From NCBI GenBank assembly GCA_015056145.1, contig SVGY01000012.1, forward strand, positions 1 through 64,000: a DNA stretch of 64,000 nucleotides, given 5' to 3'. Position 1 is the stretch's first letter; each line of letters starts with the position of its first letter. Source of the DNA: Clostridiales bacterium (lineage in GTDB: Bacteria; Bacillota; Clostridia; Christensenellales; Aristaeellaceae). The translations under genes and the position numbers were made by a program. The notes below the pieces were generated by a model, which was given only the letters and a program-made list of their open reading frames with translations, was not told the origin of the DNA and did no database searches. This document shows, piece by piece, positions 34,362-42,836 of this stretch.

Positions 34362-34964
34362 ATGCGTGAAGATACCCCAGTTCGGGAACGATTAGTCGAT
34401 GCCGCAAAAAAGGAATTCATGCACAGCGGATATCAGAAGGCCTCTTTGCGAACCATCGCCCAGACGGCAGGCGTATCCACCGGCTCAGTATATTTCTTCT
34501 TTGGCAGTAAGGAAGAACTGTTCCATGCCGTGGTGGATGAAACGGCTGCAAAGCTGCGCAATTTTCTGATTGCAGGTGCAAAGGGAGAATACGACGGAAC
34601 GGTGTCCGGCGAAGAAAACGACCGTGCTTTCATCGGATGCCTGCACGCCCATCCGGAGGAATCCGTGATCCTTTTGGAAAAGTCCGGCGATTCCCCGATG
34701 GCAGGTTTCAGAGAAGAAATGGTTACACTGCTGGAAAAAGGTTTCATGGCTTTCTTTCTGCGTGCGGGAGGGGATCCGGCAGATGCTCCTTTGATCCATC
34801 TACTGGTGGAGCAGCGTGTACACGCGATTCTGATGCTGATCTCCCGGAGGTACGATATGGAGACAACAATGAACTACGCCGTGCTGATTGGAGCCTACGG
34901 CGAAGCCGGTTTTTCCGGCATGATGCAACAATATCATCAGATGAAGAAGGGTTCGGCTGAGTAA
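34362..34964 (+). CDS. TetR/AcrR-family transcriptional regulator
   Basis: This 200-residue protein has the TetR DNA-binding domain at residues 5-52 (RERLVDAAKKEFMHSGYQKA, then TIAQTAGVSTGSVYFFFGSKEELF). The C-terminal ligand domain is helical and not diagnostic. The gene precedes an alpha/beta hydrolase gene and probably represses it and itself until an effector binds. GAGGTG gives a strong start. A terminator-like stem overlaps its stop codon. Confidence 0.92.
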   Translation: MREDTPVRERLVDAAKKEFMHSGYQKASLRTIAQTAGVSTGSVYFFFGSKEELFHAVVDETAAKLRNFLIAGAKGEYDGTVSGEENDRAFIGCLHAHPEESVILLEKSGDSPMAGFREEMVTLLEKGFMAFFLRAGGDPADAPLIHLLVEQRVHAILMLISRRYDMETTMNYAVLIGAYGEAGFSGMMQQYHQMKKGSAE

Positions 34965-34977
34965 GCCGGACCCTTTT
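34949..34977 (+). terminator. Terminator-like stem between TetR and hydrolase genes
   Basis: GGGTTCGGCT pairs with AGCCGGACCC and is followed by TTTT. It overlaps the TetR stop codon. It may lower but need not abolish expression of the hydrolase. Confidence 0.6.
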
Positions 34978-35016
34978 ACATAACAAAACCAATCAACTGT
35001 TAAGAGGAGGACAACA

Positions 35017-35763
35017 ATGGAATTTCATGAATTCGGACGCAAGGATGCACCGGCTGTACTGATCAATCACGGAATGATGCAGCACTGGGAAAGCCAGTAT
35101 GAACTGCTGAAGCCGCTCACAGAGCATTACCGACTGATTTTTACCGCCATGGATGGCTTCTACGAGGGCAGCGGTACCTTCACCACCTTTGCCGATCAGG
35201 CACGGCAGATCGAAGACTTTGTTCGGGCCAACTATGGAGGCAGACTCCATGGCGCGTATGGCGCTTCTCAGGGGGCGCTTCTGCTGACAGAGCTGCTGAC
35301 CCGTGGTGAGATCTCTATCGACAATACCATTATGGATGGTTGCTATGTGGCGCACCAGGGCTGGATCGCTGGTAAGGTGACGGCGTGGATGTTCAAGCGT
35401 TACAAAAACACAGGTCGCTTCCCGGCGTTCATCCATATCATGATGAAGCTGATGGGAACCAAGCTGAAAGATATGACGGCTGACTTGGACGATTCCCTGT
35501 ATATGCAGGCTACAGATGAAACTGTCAACCGCAATTTCATTCAGAATTATACTTATCGCACCAGCAAGGAAATTGCCCAGTGGCCATTCATGGTACATCT
35601 CTGGTGCGGCAGTAAAGAACCCTATGCACTCAAGTCGCATAGAGAATTGAAAAAGCATCTGCAGCAATACGACGAAATCATAATGGATGGTCTTGGTCAC
35701 GGGGAATTTCTGCTTAAGCAGACAGACGATGCGTGCGAGAAAATCAAAAATACATTAGGCTGA
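35017..35763 (+). CDS. Alpha/beta hydrolase
   Basis: This 248-residue hydrolase has the oxyanion segment LINHGMMQHWESQY near residue 15, the nucleophile elbow GASQGA (Ser), and a C-terminal His in GLGHGEF; the acid residue probably lies in the strand before residue 205. Substrates may be esters or other small molecules. It follows TetR by 52 nt behind GAGGAGG. It forms a two-gene cassette bounded by a repeated gene tail. Confidence 0.86.
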   Translation: MEFHEFGRKDAPAVLINHGMMQHWESQYELLKPLTEHYRLIFTAMDGFYEGSGTFTTFADQARQIEDFVRANYGGRLHGAYGASQGALLLTELLTRGEISIDNTIMDGCYVAHQGWIAGKVTAWMFKRYKNTGRFPAFIHIMMKLMGTKLKDMTADLDDSLYMQATDETVNRNFIQNYTYRTSKEIAQWPFMVHLWCGSKEPYALKSHRELKKHLQQYDEIIMDGLGHGEFLLKQTDDACEKIKNTLG

Positions 35764-35764
35764 A

Positions 35765-35812
35765 CACCTTCAGGAAACCATACGCCAAAGCGCAGATCGA
35801 AAATCCGAATAA
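35765..35812 (+). pseudogene. Orphan 3' tail of the small TnpV-partner gene
   Basis: Bases 35765-35790 match 34214-34239 at 25 of 26 positions and continue in frame as HLQETIRQSADRKSE with a stop codon. The intact gene ends HLQETIRQSSESKHDS. The tail directly follows the hydrolase stop, so the 1.5-kb TetR-hydrolase cassette lies between two copies of the same gene end. Confidence 0.75.
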
Positions 35813-35815
35813 CAC

Positions 35816-35852
35816 AAAAAGCCCCCATGACCTTTGCAGGTCATGGGGGCTG
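35816..35852 (-). terminator. Terminator of the ppdK transcript
   Basis: A 13-bp perfect stem AGCCCCCATGACC/GGTCATGGGGGCT is followed on the minus strand by TTTTTGTG. It lies 8 nt beyond the small downstream ORF and can also stop the convergent hydrolase transcript. Its left arm is the direct repeat bounding the island. Confidence 0.88.
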
Positions 35853-35859
35853 GGTTTGT

Positions 35860-35991
35860 TCAGATGAACAGGTCTACCCTGAAGTCGGTCCACTTCAGTA
35901 CACGGCGTTTGGGGTCCCGGGAGTAGAGATACTCGCGGGCGTCATCCGCTGTAACTACGAAGCTTGCGAACTTCTGGTAGTTTTCCCTCAT
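35860..35991 (-). CDS. 43-residue ORF overlapping the ppdK stop
   Basis: Its ATG overlaps the ppdK stop codon (ATGA), and it ends 8 nt before the ppdK terminator, so it fills the 3' end of that message. It encodes MRENYQKFASFV near the start and ends WTDFRVDLFI. It is charged, with no membrane segment or known motif. Coupling by overlap and the absence of any other explanation for the sequence support translation. I know no family for it. Confidence 0.6.
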   Translation of the reverse strand: MRENYQKFASFVVTADDAREYLYSRDPKRRVLKWTDFRVDLFI

Positions 35992-38612
35992 TCCTTGATA
36001 GCAGCCTGAGCGGCGGCCAGACGGGCGATCGGCACACGGAAGGGAGAGCAGGACACATAGTCCAGGCCGATCTTGTGGCAGAACTCAACGGAGACGGGGT
36101 CGCCGCCGTGCTCGCCGCAGATGCCGTAGTGCAGGTTCTTGCCAGAGGCCTTGCCCTTGGAGATGGCCATTTCCATCAGCTTGCCAACGCCATTCTGGTC
36201 CAGCTTGGCGAAGGGATCGTTCTCATAGATCTTGGCCTCATAGTAGGCGTTCAGGAACTTACCGGCGTCGTCACGGGAGAAGCCGAAGGTCATCTGGGTC
36301 AGGTCGTTGGTGCCGAAGCAGAAGAACTCAGCTTCCTGGGCCACTTCGTCAGCGGTCAGGCAGGCACGGGGGATCTCGATCATGGTGCCGACTTCGTACT
36401 TCAGCTCGGTGCCGGAAGCAGCGATAACTTCGTCAGCAGTCTTGACCACAACGGACTTGACATACTTCAGTTCCTTCACGTCGCCAACCAGGGGGATCAT
36501 GATCTCGGGAACGATGTTCCATTCGGGATGACGGCCCTTCACAGCGATGGCAGCCTTGATGACGGCCTTGGTCTGCATGGCGGCGATTTCGGGATAGGTG
36601 ACGGCCAGACGGCAGCCACGGTGACCCATCATGGGGTTGAACTCGTGCAGAGAAGCAATGATATCCTTGATCTGCTGAACGGTCTTGCCCTGAGCGGCAG
36701 CCAGAGCGGCGATGTCTTCCTCAGTGGTGGGCACGAACTCATGCAGCGGGGGATCCAGGAAACGGATGCAAACGGGATGCTCTTCCATAGCCTCGTACAG
36801 GCCTTCAAAGTCAGCCTGCTGCATGGGCTCGATCTTGGCCAGAGCAGCCTCGCGCTCTTCAACGGTGTCAGCACAAATCATCTCACGGAAGGAAGCAATA
36901 CGGCCTTCCTCGAAGAACATGTGCTCGGTACGGCACAGACCGATACCCTCGGCGCCCAGCTGGCGAGCCTTGATGGCGTCACGGGGAGAGTCGGCGTTGG
37001 TGCGAACCTTCAGGGTGCGGTACTGATCGGCCCAAGCCATGATGCGGCCGAACTCGCCGGCGATCTCGGCATCCTTGGTGGGGATCAGGCCAGCATAGAT
37101 GTTGCCGGTGGAGCCATCCAGGGACAGTTCATCGCCCTCGTGGAAGGTCTGGCCAGCCAGGGTGAAGACCTTGTTTTCTTCATCCATGTTGATCTCGGTG
37201 CAGCCGGATACGCAGCAGGTACCCATACCACGGGCAACAACAGCAGCGTGAGAGGTCATGCCGCCACGCACGGTCAGGATGCCCTGAGCAGCCATCATGC
37301 CCTCGATATCTTCGGGAGAGGTTTCCAGACGAACCAGAACGACCTTCTCGCCACGGGCAGCCCATTCCTTGGCATCTTCAGCGGTGAAGACGATCTTGCC
37401 GGCAGCAGCGCCGGGGGAAGCGGGCAGAGCCTTGCCGATAGCGGTGGCGGCCTTCAGGGCCTTGGGGTCGAACTGGGGATGCAGCAGGGTGTCCAGGTTG
37501 CGGGGATCGATCATGGACACAGCCTTCTTCTCGTCGATCATGCCTTCGTCCACCAGGTCGCAGGCGATCTTCAGAGCGGCGGGAGCAGTACGCTTGCCGT
37601 TACGGGTCTGCAGCATGTAGAGCTTGCCGTTCTCAACGGTGAACTCCATATCCTGCATGTCACGGTAGTGGTCTTCCAGGATCTTGCAAACGTTCTGGAA
37701 CTGCTCGAAAGCAGCGGGGAACTTGTCTGCCATTTCGGAGATGGGCATGGGAGTACGGACGCCAGCAACAACGTCTTCGCCCTGAGCATTGGTCAGGAAC
37801 TCGCCCATCAGGCCACGCTTGCCGGTGGCGGGGTCACGGGTAAATGCAACGCCGGTGCCGCAATCGTCGCCCATGTTGCCGAAGGCCATGGACTGAACGT
37901 TAACAGCAGTACCCCAGGAATAGGGGATATCGTTTTCACGGCGATAAACGTTGGCACGGGGGTTGTCCCAAGAACGGAACACGGCCTTCACGGCGCCCAT
38001 CAGCTGTTCTACGGGATCGGTGGGGAAATCGGCACCGATCTTGGCCTTGTATTCGGCCTTGAACTGGTTGGCCAGTTCCTTCAGGTCTTCAGCGGTCAGC
38101 TCAACGTCCTGAGTAACGCCCTTCTTTTCCTTCATCTCGTCGATGAGGACTTCGAAGTACTTCTTGCCGACTTCCATAACAACGTCGGAGTACATCTGGA
38201 TGAAACGGCGATAGCAGTCGTAAGCCCAACGGGGGTTGCCGGACTTGGCAGCCAGAACTTCAACTACTTCTTCGTTCAGACCCAGATTCAGGATGGTATC
38301 CATCATGCCGGGCATGGAAGCGCGGGCACCGGAGCGAACGGAAACCAGCAGGGGGTTTTCCTTATCGCCGAACTTCTTGCCGGTGATCTCTTCCAGCTTG
38401 GTAACGTTGGCCATGATCTCGGCTTCGATATCAGCGTTGATCTGGCGGCCGTCTTCGTAGTACTGGGTGCAGGCTTCGGTAGAAATGGTGAAGCCCTGGG
38501 GTACAGGCAGACCAATGTTGGTCATTTCGGCCAGGTTAGCGCCCTTGCCGCCCAGCAGTTCACGCATGGTGCCATTGCCTTCTTTGAACAGGTACACATA
38601 CTTCTTTGCCAT
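35988..38612 (-). CDS. ppdK: Pyruvate, phosphate dikinase
   Basis: This 874-residue enzyme interconverts pyruvate, ATP and phosphate with PEP, AMP and pyrophosphate, a common glycolytic route in anaerobes. The N-terminal ATP-grasp begins KYVYLFKEG with GGKGANLAEMTNIGLPVP. The swivelling domain has the catalytic His and regulatory Thr in GGMTSHAAVVARGMG. The C-terminal barrel has CFGTNDLTQMTFGFSRDD and the catalytic Cys in YGICGEHGGDP. Length is standard. GAGGAGG precedes the ATG. Codons are strongly biased, suggesting high expression. Confidence 0.98.
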   Translation of the reverse strand: MAKKYVYLFKEGNGTMRELLGGKGANLAEMTNIGLPVPQGFTISTEACTQYYEDGRQINADIEAEIMANVTKLEEITGKKFGDKENPLLVSVRSGARASMPGMMDTILNLGLNEEVVEVLAAKSGNPRWAYDCYRRFIQMYSDVVMEVGKKYFEVLIDEMKEKKGVTQDVELTAEDLKELANQFKAEYKAKIGADFPTDPVEQLMGAVKAVFRSWDNPRANVYRRENDIPYSWGTAVNVQSMAFGNMGDDCGTGVAFTRDPATGKRGLMGEFLTNAQGEDVVAGVRTPMPISEMADKFPAAFEQFQNVCKILEDHYRDMQDMEFTVENGKLYMLQTRNGKRTAPAALKIACDLVDEGMIDEKKAVSMIDPRNLDTLLHPQFDPKALKAATAIGKALPASPGAAAGKIVFTAEDAKEWAARGEKVVLVRLETSPEDIEGMMAAQGILTVRGGMTSHAAVVARGMGTCCVSGCTEINMDEENKVFTLAGQTFHEGDELSLDGSTGNIYAGLIPTKDAEIAGEFGRIMAWADQYRTLKVRTNADSPRDAIKARQLGAEGIGLCRTEHMFFEEGRIASFREMICADTVEEREAALAKIEPMQQADFEGLYEAMEEHPVCIRFLDPPLHEFVPTTEEDIAALAAAQGKTVQQIKDIIASLHEFNPMMGHRGCRLAVTYPEIAAMQTKAVIKAAIAVKGRHPEWNIVPEIMIPLVGDVKELKYVKSVVVKTADEVIAASGTELKYEVGTMIEIPRACLTADEVAQEAEFFCFGTNDLTQMTFGFSRDDAGKFLNAYYEAKIYENDPFAKLDQNGVGKLMEMAISKGKASGKNLHYGICGEHGGDPVSVEFCHKIGLDYVSCSPFRVPIARLAAAQAAIKE

Positions 38613-38801
38613 GTGTCTAATTCCTCCTCAATTATTGTGGACGATTCACCGGCGGAAACCCTTCCCCAATGCTCATCCTTTCCATGTAACCAACTCATTA
38701 TAGCGATTTCCACAGAAAATTTCAACTAATTTTTTGAAATCAGGCATATTTCAAAAAATAATTTTTCACCCTACCAAAGTAAAGCGGTTTCTGCCCTGTT
38801 C

Positions 38802-38830
38802 TTGACAGCCCATTTGTGGCAGAATATAAT
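38802..38830 (+). promoter_or_regulatory. Promoter of the lgt operon
   Basis: TTGACA, 17 nt and TATAAT, both perfect consensus, lie 23 nt before the lgt start. Confidence 0.9.
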
Positions 38831-38853
38831 GAACAAAAAGGAGGTCGTCTGAC

Positions 38854-39984
38854 TTGGCAATTCCTTACAGCCGTACTGTTTTTGCGAATATTCCATGGTA
38901 CAGTGTGCTGATCGTTCTTGGCATGCTGACGGCCATTTTGCTTGGCGAAAGGGAGCAGAAACGCAAGGGGCTTCCTGCGGACAGCATTCTCGATGTGGTG
39001 CTTTGGGCGATCCCCAGCGGCATCATCGGCGCAAGGCTTTACTATGTGCTGATGCGCTGGGATGTTTTTCGACACGACCCCATTTCCATCCTGTACATCT
39101 GGGAAGGTGGCATCGCCATTTACGGCGGTGTTATCGCTGGTATTCTTGCGGTGATTATTTACGCCCGCAAAAAGAAACTCAGCGCTCTTTCCCTCCTGGA
39201 TTGCCTTGTGCCCGGCCTTCTTCTGGCCCAGGCCATTGGCCGCTGGGGCAATTATTTCAACATGGAGGCCTACGGCCCGGAAATCAAAAACACGCTTTTT
39301 CAGTTTTTCCCTATGGGTGTGCTGATTCCTGAAGGCAGCGGCTATGTGTGGCATATGGCTACTTTCTTTTATGAATCCATGTGGAACCTGACAGGTTTCC
39401 TCCTTCTGTGGAGCCTTCGCAAAAAGCAGCAGCATGACGGCGCTCAGCTGTTCTGGTACTTTCTTTGGTATGCCAGCGGACGTTTCGTAATCGAAGGCCT
39501 GCGTGAGGACAGCCTCTACCTCGGCCCCTTCCGGGTTTCCCAGCTGTTGAGCGTGGTGCTTTGTGCTGCCGCTATTGTCTGGCTCTGTTGGAAGCACGCC
39601 CGTCAGGAAGACAGAAAAGATTTTTTCATCGCACTTGTTGGTTGCCTGTGCCTGCTGGTCAGATGGATTTTTCTGGACTCCACCGACGTTGCGCCCACCG
39701 TATATGTATATGTGTTCGTTTGGCTGCTGGCGTTACGCAGTGCGCTTCAGCTGTGCCCCGGCAAAAAGGGGTTGATCCTTTCCTTCCTTGCCATCGCCCT
39801 GATCGACCTCTGCGCCATGGCCGCACCCCGTATTTTTCCTGGCAGCGCCTCCTTCCTCATGCGCCTGAATGCCGTTGTGTGCAGCCTTACCCTGCCCATC
39901 TTCACTGCGCTGACGGTTTACGCTCTATATACAAACGATGCCGCAAAGGAGCCTGATTATGCCCATCGGAAAACGGAAGAATGA
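38854..39984 (+). CDS. lgt: Prolipoprotein diacylglyceryl transferase with extra C-terminal membrane domain
   Basis: This 376-residue membrane protein transfers diacylglycerol to the lipobox Cys. The Lgt signature GRWGNYFNMEAYG is present at about residue 129, with the N-terminal RTVFANIPWYSVLIVLG and the C-terminal YASGRFVIEGLREDSL motif near 210. Lgt normally ends near 270; this one continues for about 110 residues with four further hydrophobic helices. It starts at TTG with AAGGAGG 10 nt upstream. It heads an operon with a serine hydrolase and recX. Confidence 0.93.
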   Translation: MAIPYSRTVFANIPWYSVLIVLGMLTAILLGEREQKRKGLPADSILDVVLWAIPSGIIGARLYYVLMRWDVFRHDPISILYIWEGGIAIYGGVIAGILAVIIYARKKKLSALSLLDCLVPGLLLAQAIGRWGNYFNMEAYGPEIKNTLFQFFPMGVLIPEGSGYVWHMATFFYESMWNLTGFLLLWSLRKKQQHDGAQLFWYFLWYASGRFVIEGLREDSLYLGPFRVSQLLSVVLCAAAIVWLCWKHARQEDRKDFFIALVGCLCLLVRWIFLDSTDVAPTVYVYVFVWLLALRSALQLCPGKKGLILSFLAIALIDLCAMAAPRIFPGSASFLMRLNAVVCSLTLPIFTALTVYALYTNDAAKEPDYAHRKTEE

Positions 39985-41122
39985 TCTCTACGGTCTTGCC
40001 ATGCCCCTCCTGGGCAAACCCTGCAAATGGAAAGACGTGCAGGGCGGATCCCTTGAAGAAAACAAGCAGCTTGCTTCCCTCATGAAAAAACGCCACGCCG
40101 TAGGTGCGGCAGTACAATGCTTTGAAAAAGGCCGGCTCACTACCTGCTTTACCGCTGGCAACGCAAGCCTTTCCCCTGCCACGCCCGTTTCGGAAACGAC
40201 GGTTTTCCGTACCGCTTCCATCGCCAAAACCATTACTGCGCTGCTGGTTTTTCGCCTGCAGACTCTTCACAAACTGGACGTTCGGGAGGATATTTCCGAC
40301 TTTTTGGGTTTCCGGGTCAGCAACCCCTACTGCCCCGGTGCGCCCATCACCCTTGCGATGCTGATGAACCACTCCTCCAGCATCATCGACAGCGAGGCCT
40401 ATTTTGCTTCTTTCCACCGCCCCCGCCATCTCAAGCGGCTTCTCAGTGATCCGGGCGCCTTCCTTGCTGCCATTCCCGGTTCCCAGTTCAAATACAGTAA
40501 TTTTGCTGCCGGGCTTATCGGCTCCATGCTGGAAAGCCGTTTTTCCACCAGCTTTGAAAGCCTTGTACAGGAACATTTTTCACCGCTGAATATTCACGTC
40601 ACCTTCGACCCTACGACCCTTGCGCCGGGAACCATCGCCGACAGCTGGCGGGTACTGCCCCCACGGTTCGAGTTTTCCGGCGAAGGCCGCCGGGAGACTT
40701 CCACACCTCTGCTTTTGCCCGACCCGGACAGCCATTATCTTCTCTCCTCCGGCAATGCTTACCTCACCGCTGCCGATCTGGCGAAGCTGACATTGCTGGC
40801 CTTCAATGGCGGCGACGGTTTCCTTTCTGAAGAATGCCTCAGCCTGCTGAAGACCCCCGCTCACCGTTGGCCGGAAAAAGAGATCAACATGAGCCATGGC
40901 ATGGGTCTTTTCAGGCTGGAAGATGCCTCCGTCTGTTCACGCCCCCTTTTCGGCCATCAGGGCTTTGCTTACGGTGCGGTAAACGGTCTTTTCTTTGATG
41001 AGGCCGGCAACGGCTTCGCTTCCCTCAACAGCGGAGTAAGTGAGCAACGCATTGGTCATCTGGCCTTAATCAATCGTGACCTGATTCGCTTTTTCTGGAA
41101 GGGAGATGCCTTCCGTGGATGA
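39959..41122 (+). CDS. Class C beta-lactamase-like serine hydrolase
   Basis: This 387-residue protein has the active-site serine motif SxxK as SIAK (Ser87-Lys90) and YSN at 179-181, with a GHQG segment near the C-terminus in place of KTG. This is the AmpC/esterase-type penicillin-recognising fold; it may be a peptidase or esterase rather than a resistance enzyme. There is no signal peptide, so it is cytosolic as called. The ATG at 39959 overlaps lgt by 26 nt behind AAAGGAG. Confidence 0.87.
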   Translation: MPIGKRKNDLYGLAMPLLGKPCKWKDVQGGSLEENKQLASLMKKRHAVGAAVQCFEKGRLTTCFTAGNASLSPATPVSETTVFRTASIAKTITALLVFRLQTLHKLDVREDISDFLGFRVSNPYCPGAPITLAMLMNHSSSIIDSEAYFASFHRPRHLKRLLSDPGAFLAAIPGSQFKYSNFAAGLIGSMLESRFSTSFESLVQEHFSPLNIHVTFDPTTLAPGTIADSWRVLPPRFEFSGEGRRETSTPLLLPDPDSHYLLSSGNAYLTAADLAKLTLLAFNGGDGFLSEECLSLLKTPAHRWPEKEINMSHGMGLFRLEDASVCSRPLFGHQGFAYGAVNGLFFDEAGNGFASLNSGVSEQRIGHLALINRDLIRFFWKGDAFRG

Positions 41123-41768
41123 TGTGATCACCGCAATAGAAACCGGGAAAAGGGGCGCTTTTCTTACCATCAACCATGGTGAGGAAGTGCTCTGGCTCAG
41201 CCGGGAATGCTGGAATGAGCGTTCTTTCCAGGAAAACCAGGAAATCGACCTGGATGAGCTTCATCAGTGGCTTCTTCCCCGCCAGTATACCGAGGCGCTG
41301 AACTATGCCGTCAGCCTGCTGGCTCTCCGTGCCCGGAGCACCGGCGAGCTTCGGCAGAAGCTGCTCCAACGTCACTACATGGAAGACACCGCCGACATGG
41401 TGATTTACAAGCTGGAAAAAGAGCATTTTGTTAATGACGAGGCCTTTGCGGAGGATTACGCCCGTCAGCTGAGCCAGCGCAGGCTCGGCAAGCGGCGCAT
41501 TCTGATTGAGCTTCGGCAGAAGGGCATTGATTCCGGTATGGCCGAGGAGGCCGCCAACCAACTGGACGAGGAAGAAACTGCCGAAGGGGCCGCACAGCTT
41601 GCCCTCAAACTTTTGAAAAAATATGCCAGGGAAAGCGATTCCCGCAAGGCCATGCAGAAGCTGATGGCGGCCATGGCACGGCGAGGCTATGGTTACGATG
41701 AATCCCGCCACGCAGTTGAAACAGCCATGGATATACTCCATCAGCAGGAAGATGATTTTCCCATTTAG
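41106..41768 (+). CDS. recX: Regulatory protein RecX
   Basis: This 220-residue modulator of RecA has the tandem three-helix RecX repeats: ALNYAVSLLALRARSTGELRQKLL, FVNDEAFAEDYARQLSQRRLGKRRI and a third repeat with AMARRGYGYDE. The N-terminal 60 residues form a beta-rich extension usual in Bacillota. It overlaps the hydrolase gene by 17 nt and ends the operon. recA is not in the window. Confidence 0.93.
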   Translation: MPSVDDVITAIETGKRGAFLTINHGEEVLWLSRECWNERSFQENQEIDLDELHQWLLPRQYTEALNYAVSLLALRARSTGELRQKLLQRHYMEDTADMVIYKLEKEHFVNDEAFAEDYARQLSQRRLGKRRILIELRQKGIDSGMAEEAANQLDEEETAEGAAQLALKLLKKYARESDSRKAMQKLMAAMARRGYGYDESRHAVETAMDILHQQEDDFPI

Positions 41769-41778
41769 ATTCTATACC

Positions 41779-41818
41779 AAAACCCCGGCAAACGCTTTAT
41801 AGCCTTGCCGGGGTTTCA
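41779..41818. terminator. Bidirectional terminator between recX and signal peptidase
   Basis: AACCCCGGCAA pairs with TTGCCGGGGTT; the minus strand has TTTTGG after the stem and the plus strand TTTCAC. It lies between convergent genes. Confidence 0.83.
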
Positions 41819-41846
41819 CATATATGATTATTGTATGGATTCAGTG

Positions 41847-42467
41847 TCAATCAATGGTACGCCACTGGGAGAAGGGGAACACCACCATCTGCACATGGCC
41901 CCGGATCATCTTCCGGGTGATGGGTTCAGGGCCTACGATCAGCGTGCGGCAATCGTGACTGTTGATGCGGTTATCACCGCAAACAAAGTACTCATCTTCG
42001 CCCAAAGTGATGGGTTCCATATTGTACGGATCTCTGCGCCGTTCGGTAATGTAGCCTTCTTCAACGGCTTCCCCGTTGCGGTAGAGAACGCCGCTGCGGA
42101 ACTCAATCACATCTCCGGGGGTGCCCACGATTCGCTTGACAAAATTCTTGCCTTCATTTTTGGTTCCGGGAAAGCGGCAGACTACCACATCGCCGTTTTT
42201 AGGCTGACCAAAAATATATTCCGGCTTTGTTACCAGCATGACCTCGCCATCTTTGAGCGTGTCCAGCATACTCTGGCCATCCACCCTGACCGGCTCGAAC
42301 AGGCAAGTGCGGATGAACAGCGCAATAAGCACCGCTGCGCCCAGAGTAAAGATCCAACTGAGTATTTCCTGCAACACGGTTTTCTTTTCTCCCTTTTTCT
42401 TATTTTCGGGAGCTTCTGCCTCGGTGGTGGTTTCCACAGCAACCTCGGGCTTGTTTTCCATTTCCAT
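41847..42467 (-). CDS. lepB: Signal peptidase I, copy 1
   Basis: This 206-residue type I signal peptidase has one N-terminal membrane segment (about 37-57) after a Lys-rich start, catalytic Ser in DGQSMLDTL and Lys in NFVKRIVGTPGD, plus the box CGDNRINSHDCR. The region before the helix is long and acidic. It is 4 codons shorter if the second ATG is used; the ATG at 42467 follows AGGAGGAACC. It shares an operon with DUF951 and is a close paralogue of the gene at 42837. Confidence 0.93.
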   Translation of the reverse strand: MEMENKPEVAVETTTEAEAPENKKKGEKKTVLQEILSWIFTLGAAVLIALFIRTCLFEPVRVDGQSMLDTLKDGEVMLVTKPEYIFGQPKNGDVVVCRFPGTKNEGKNFVKRIVGTPGDVIEFRSGVLYRNGEAVEEGYITERRRDPYNMEPITLGEDEYFVCGDNRINSHDCRTLIVGPEPITRKMIRGHVQMVVFPFSQWRTID

Positions 42468-42712
42468 CAAAGGGTTCCTCCTTCTGCGTGGCCGGCCATC
42501 TGCCTAAGGGTTTCCGCTTCCGGAACCGGACCCTGCTCAATAATTTTTTTGCGCCGCTTTACAAATTCTGCCCTGTCCATCATTACAATTCTGCCGCAGC
42601 CAAGGCATTTAATCTTGATATCCGCACCGATGCGGATCACTGTCCAGCGGTCGCTTCCGCAGGGGTGTCCCTTTCGGGTCTGGATCACATCGCCAAGGCG
42701 GATTTCCTCCAT
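42467..42712 (-). CDS. DUF951-family protein
   Basis: This 81-residue protein has the DUF951 core IRLGDVIQTRKGHPCGSDRW with IKIKCLGCGRIVMMDR, a likely zinc-binding or RNA-binding strand pair (CLGC). The C-terminal 30 residues are an extension beyond the usual 60-65. It overlaps the downstream signal peptidase start by 1 nt. Function unknown. Confidence 0.86.
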   Translation of the reverse strand: MEEIRLGDVIQTRKGHPCGSDRWTVIRIGADIKIKCLGCGRIVMMDRAEFVKRRKKIIEQGPVPEAETLRQMAGHAEGGTL

Positions 42713-42836
42713 TTTTCTCTCCCCCGCTTTCGTATTTCTATCTGATTATACAGCTTGCAACCTTTTGTATCAAGGCTTGTATGTTGTCAATCCGTGTCAA
42801 AACTGTAAATATTCCATATGGTTTTTCATAAGGAAT

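Larger units (their letters stand above)
30840..35836. mobile_element. Accessory island bounded by a 20-bp direct repeat
   Basis: AAAAGCCCCCATGAC plus five more bases occurs at 30840-30859 and again at 35817-35836 with one mismatch. The right copy is one arm and loop of the complete ppdK terminator hairpin; the left copy is a lone half of it. Between them lie a truncated reverse transcriptase, a HipA-like pair, TnpV and a TetR cassette, all accessory in type, while ridA and ppdK outside are housekeeping. This looks like integration at the terminator. No integrase is present, so it is probably a decayed element. Confidence 0.65.

Noticed and set aside
35964..38729. 921-codon open frame opposite ppdK
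   Set aside because: Composition (Gly, His, Val, Leu) is what the complement of strongly biased ppdK codons gives; no motif is present.
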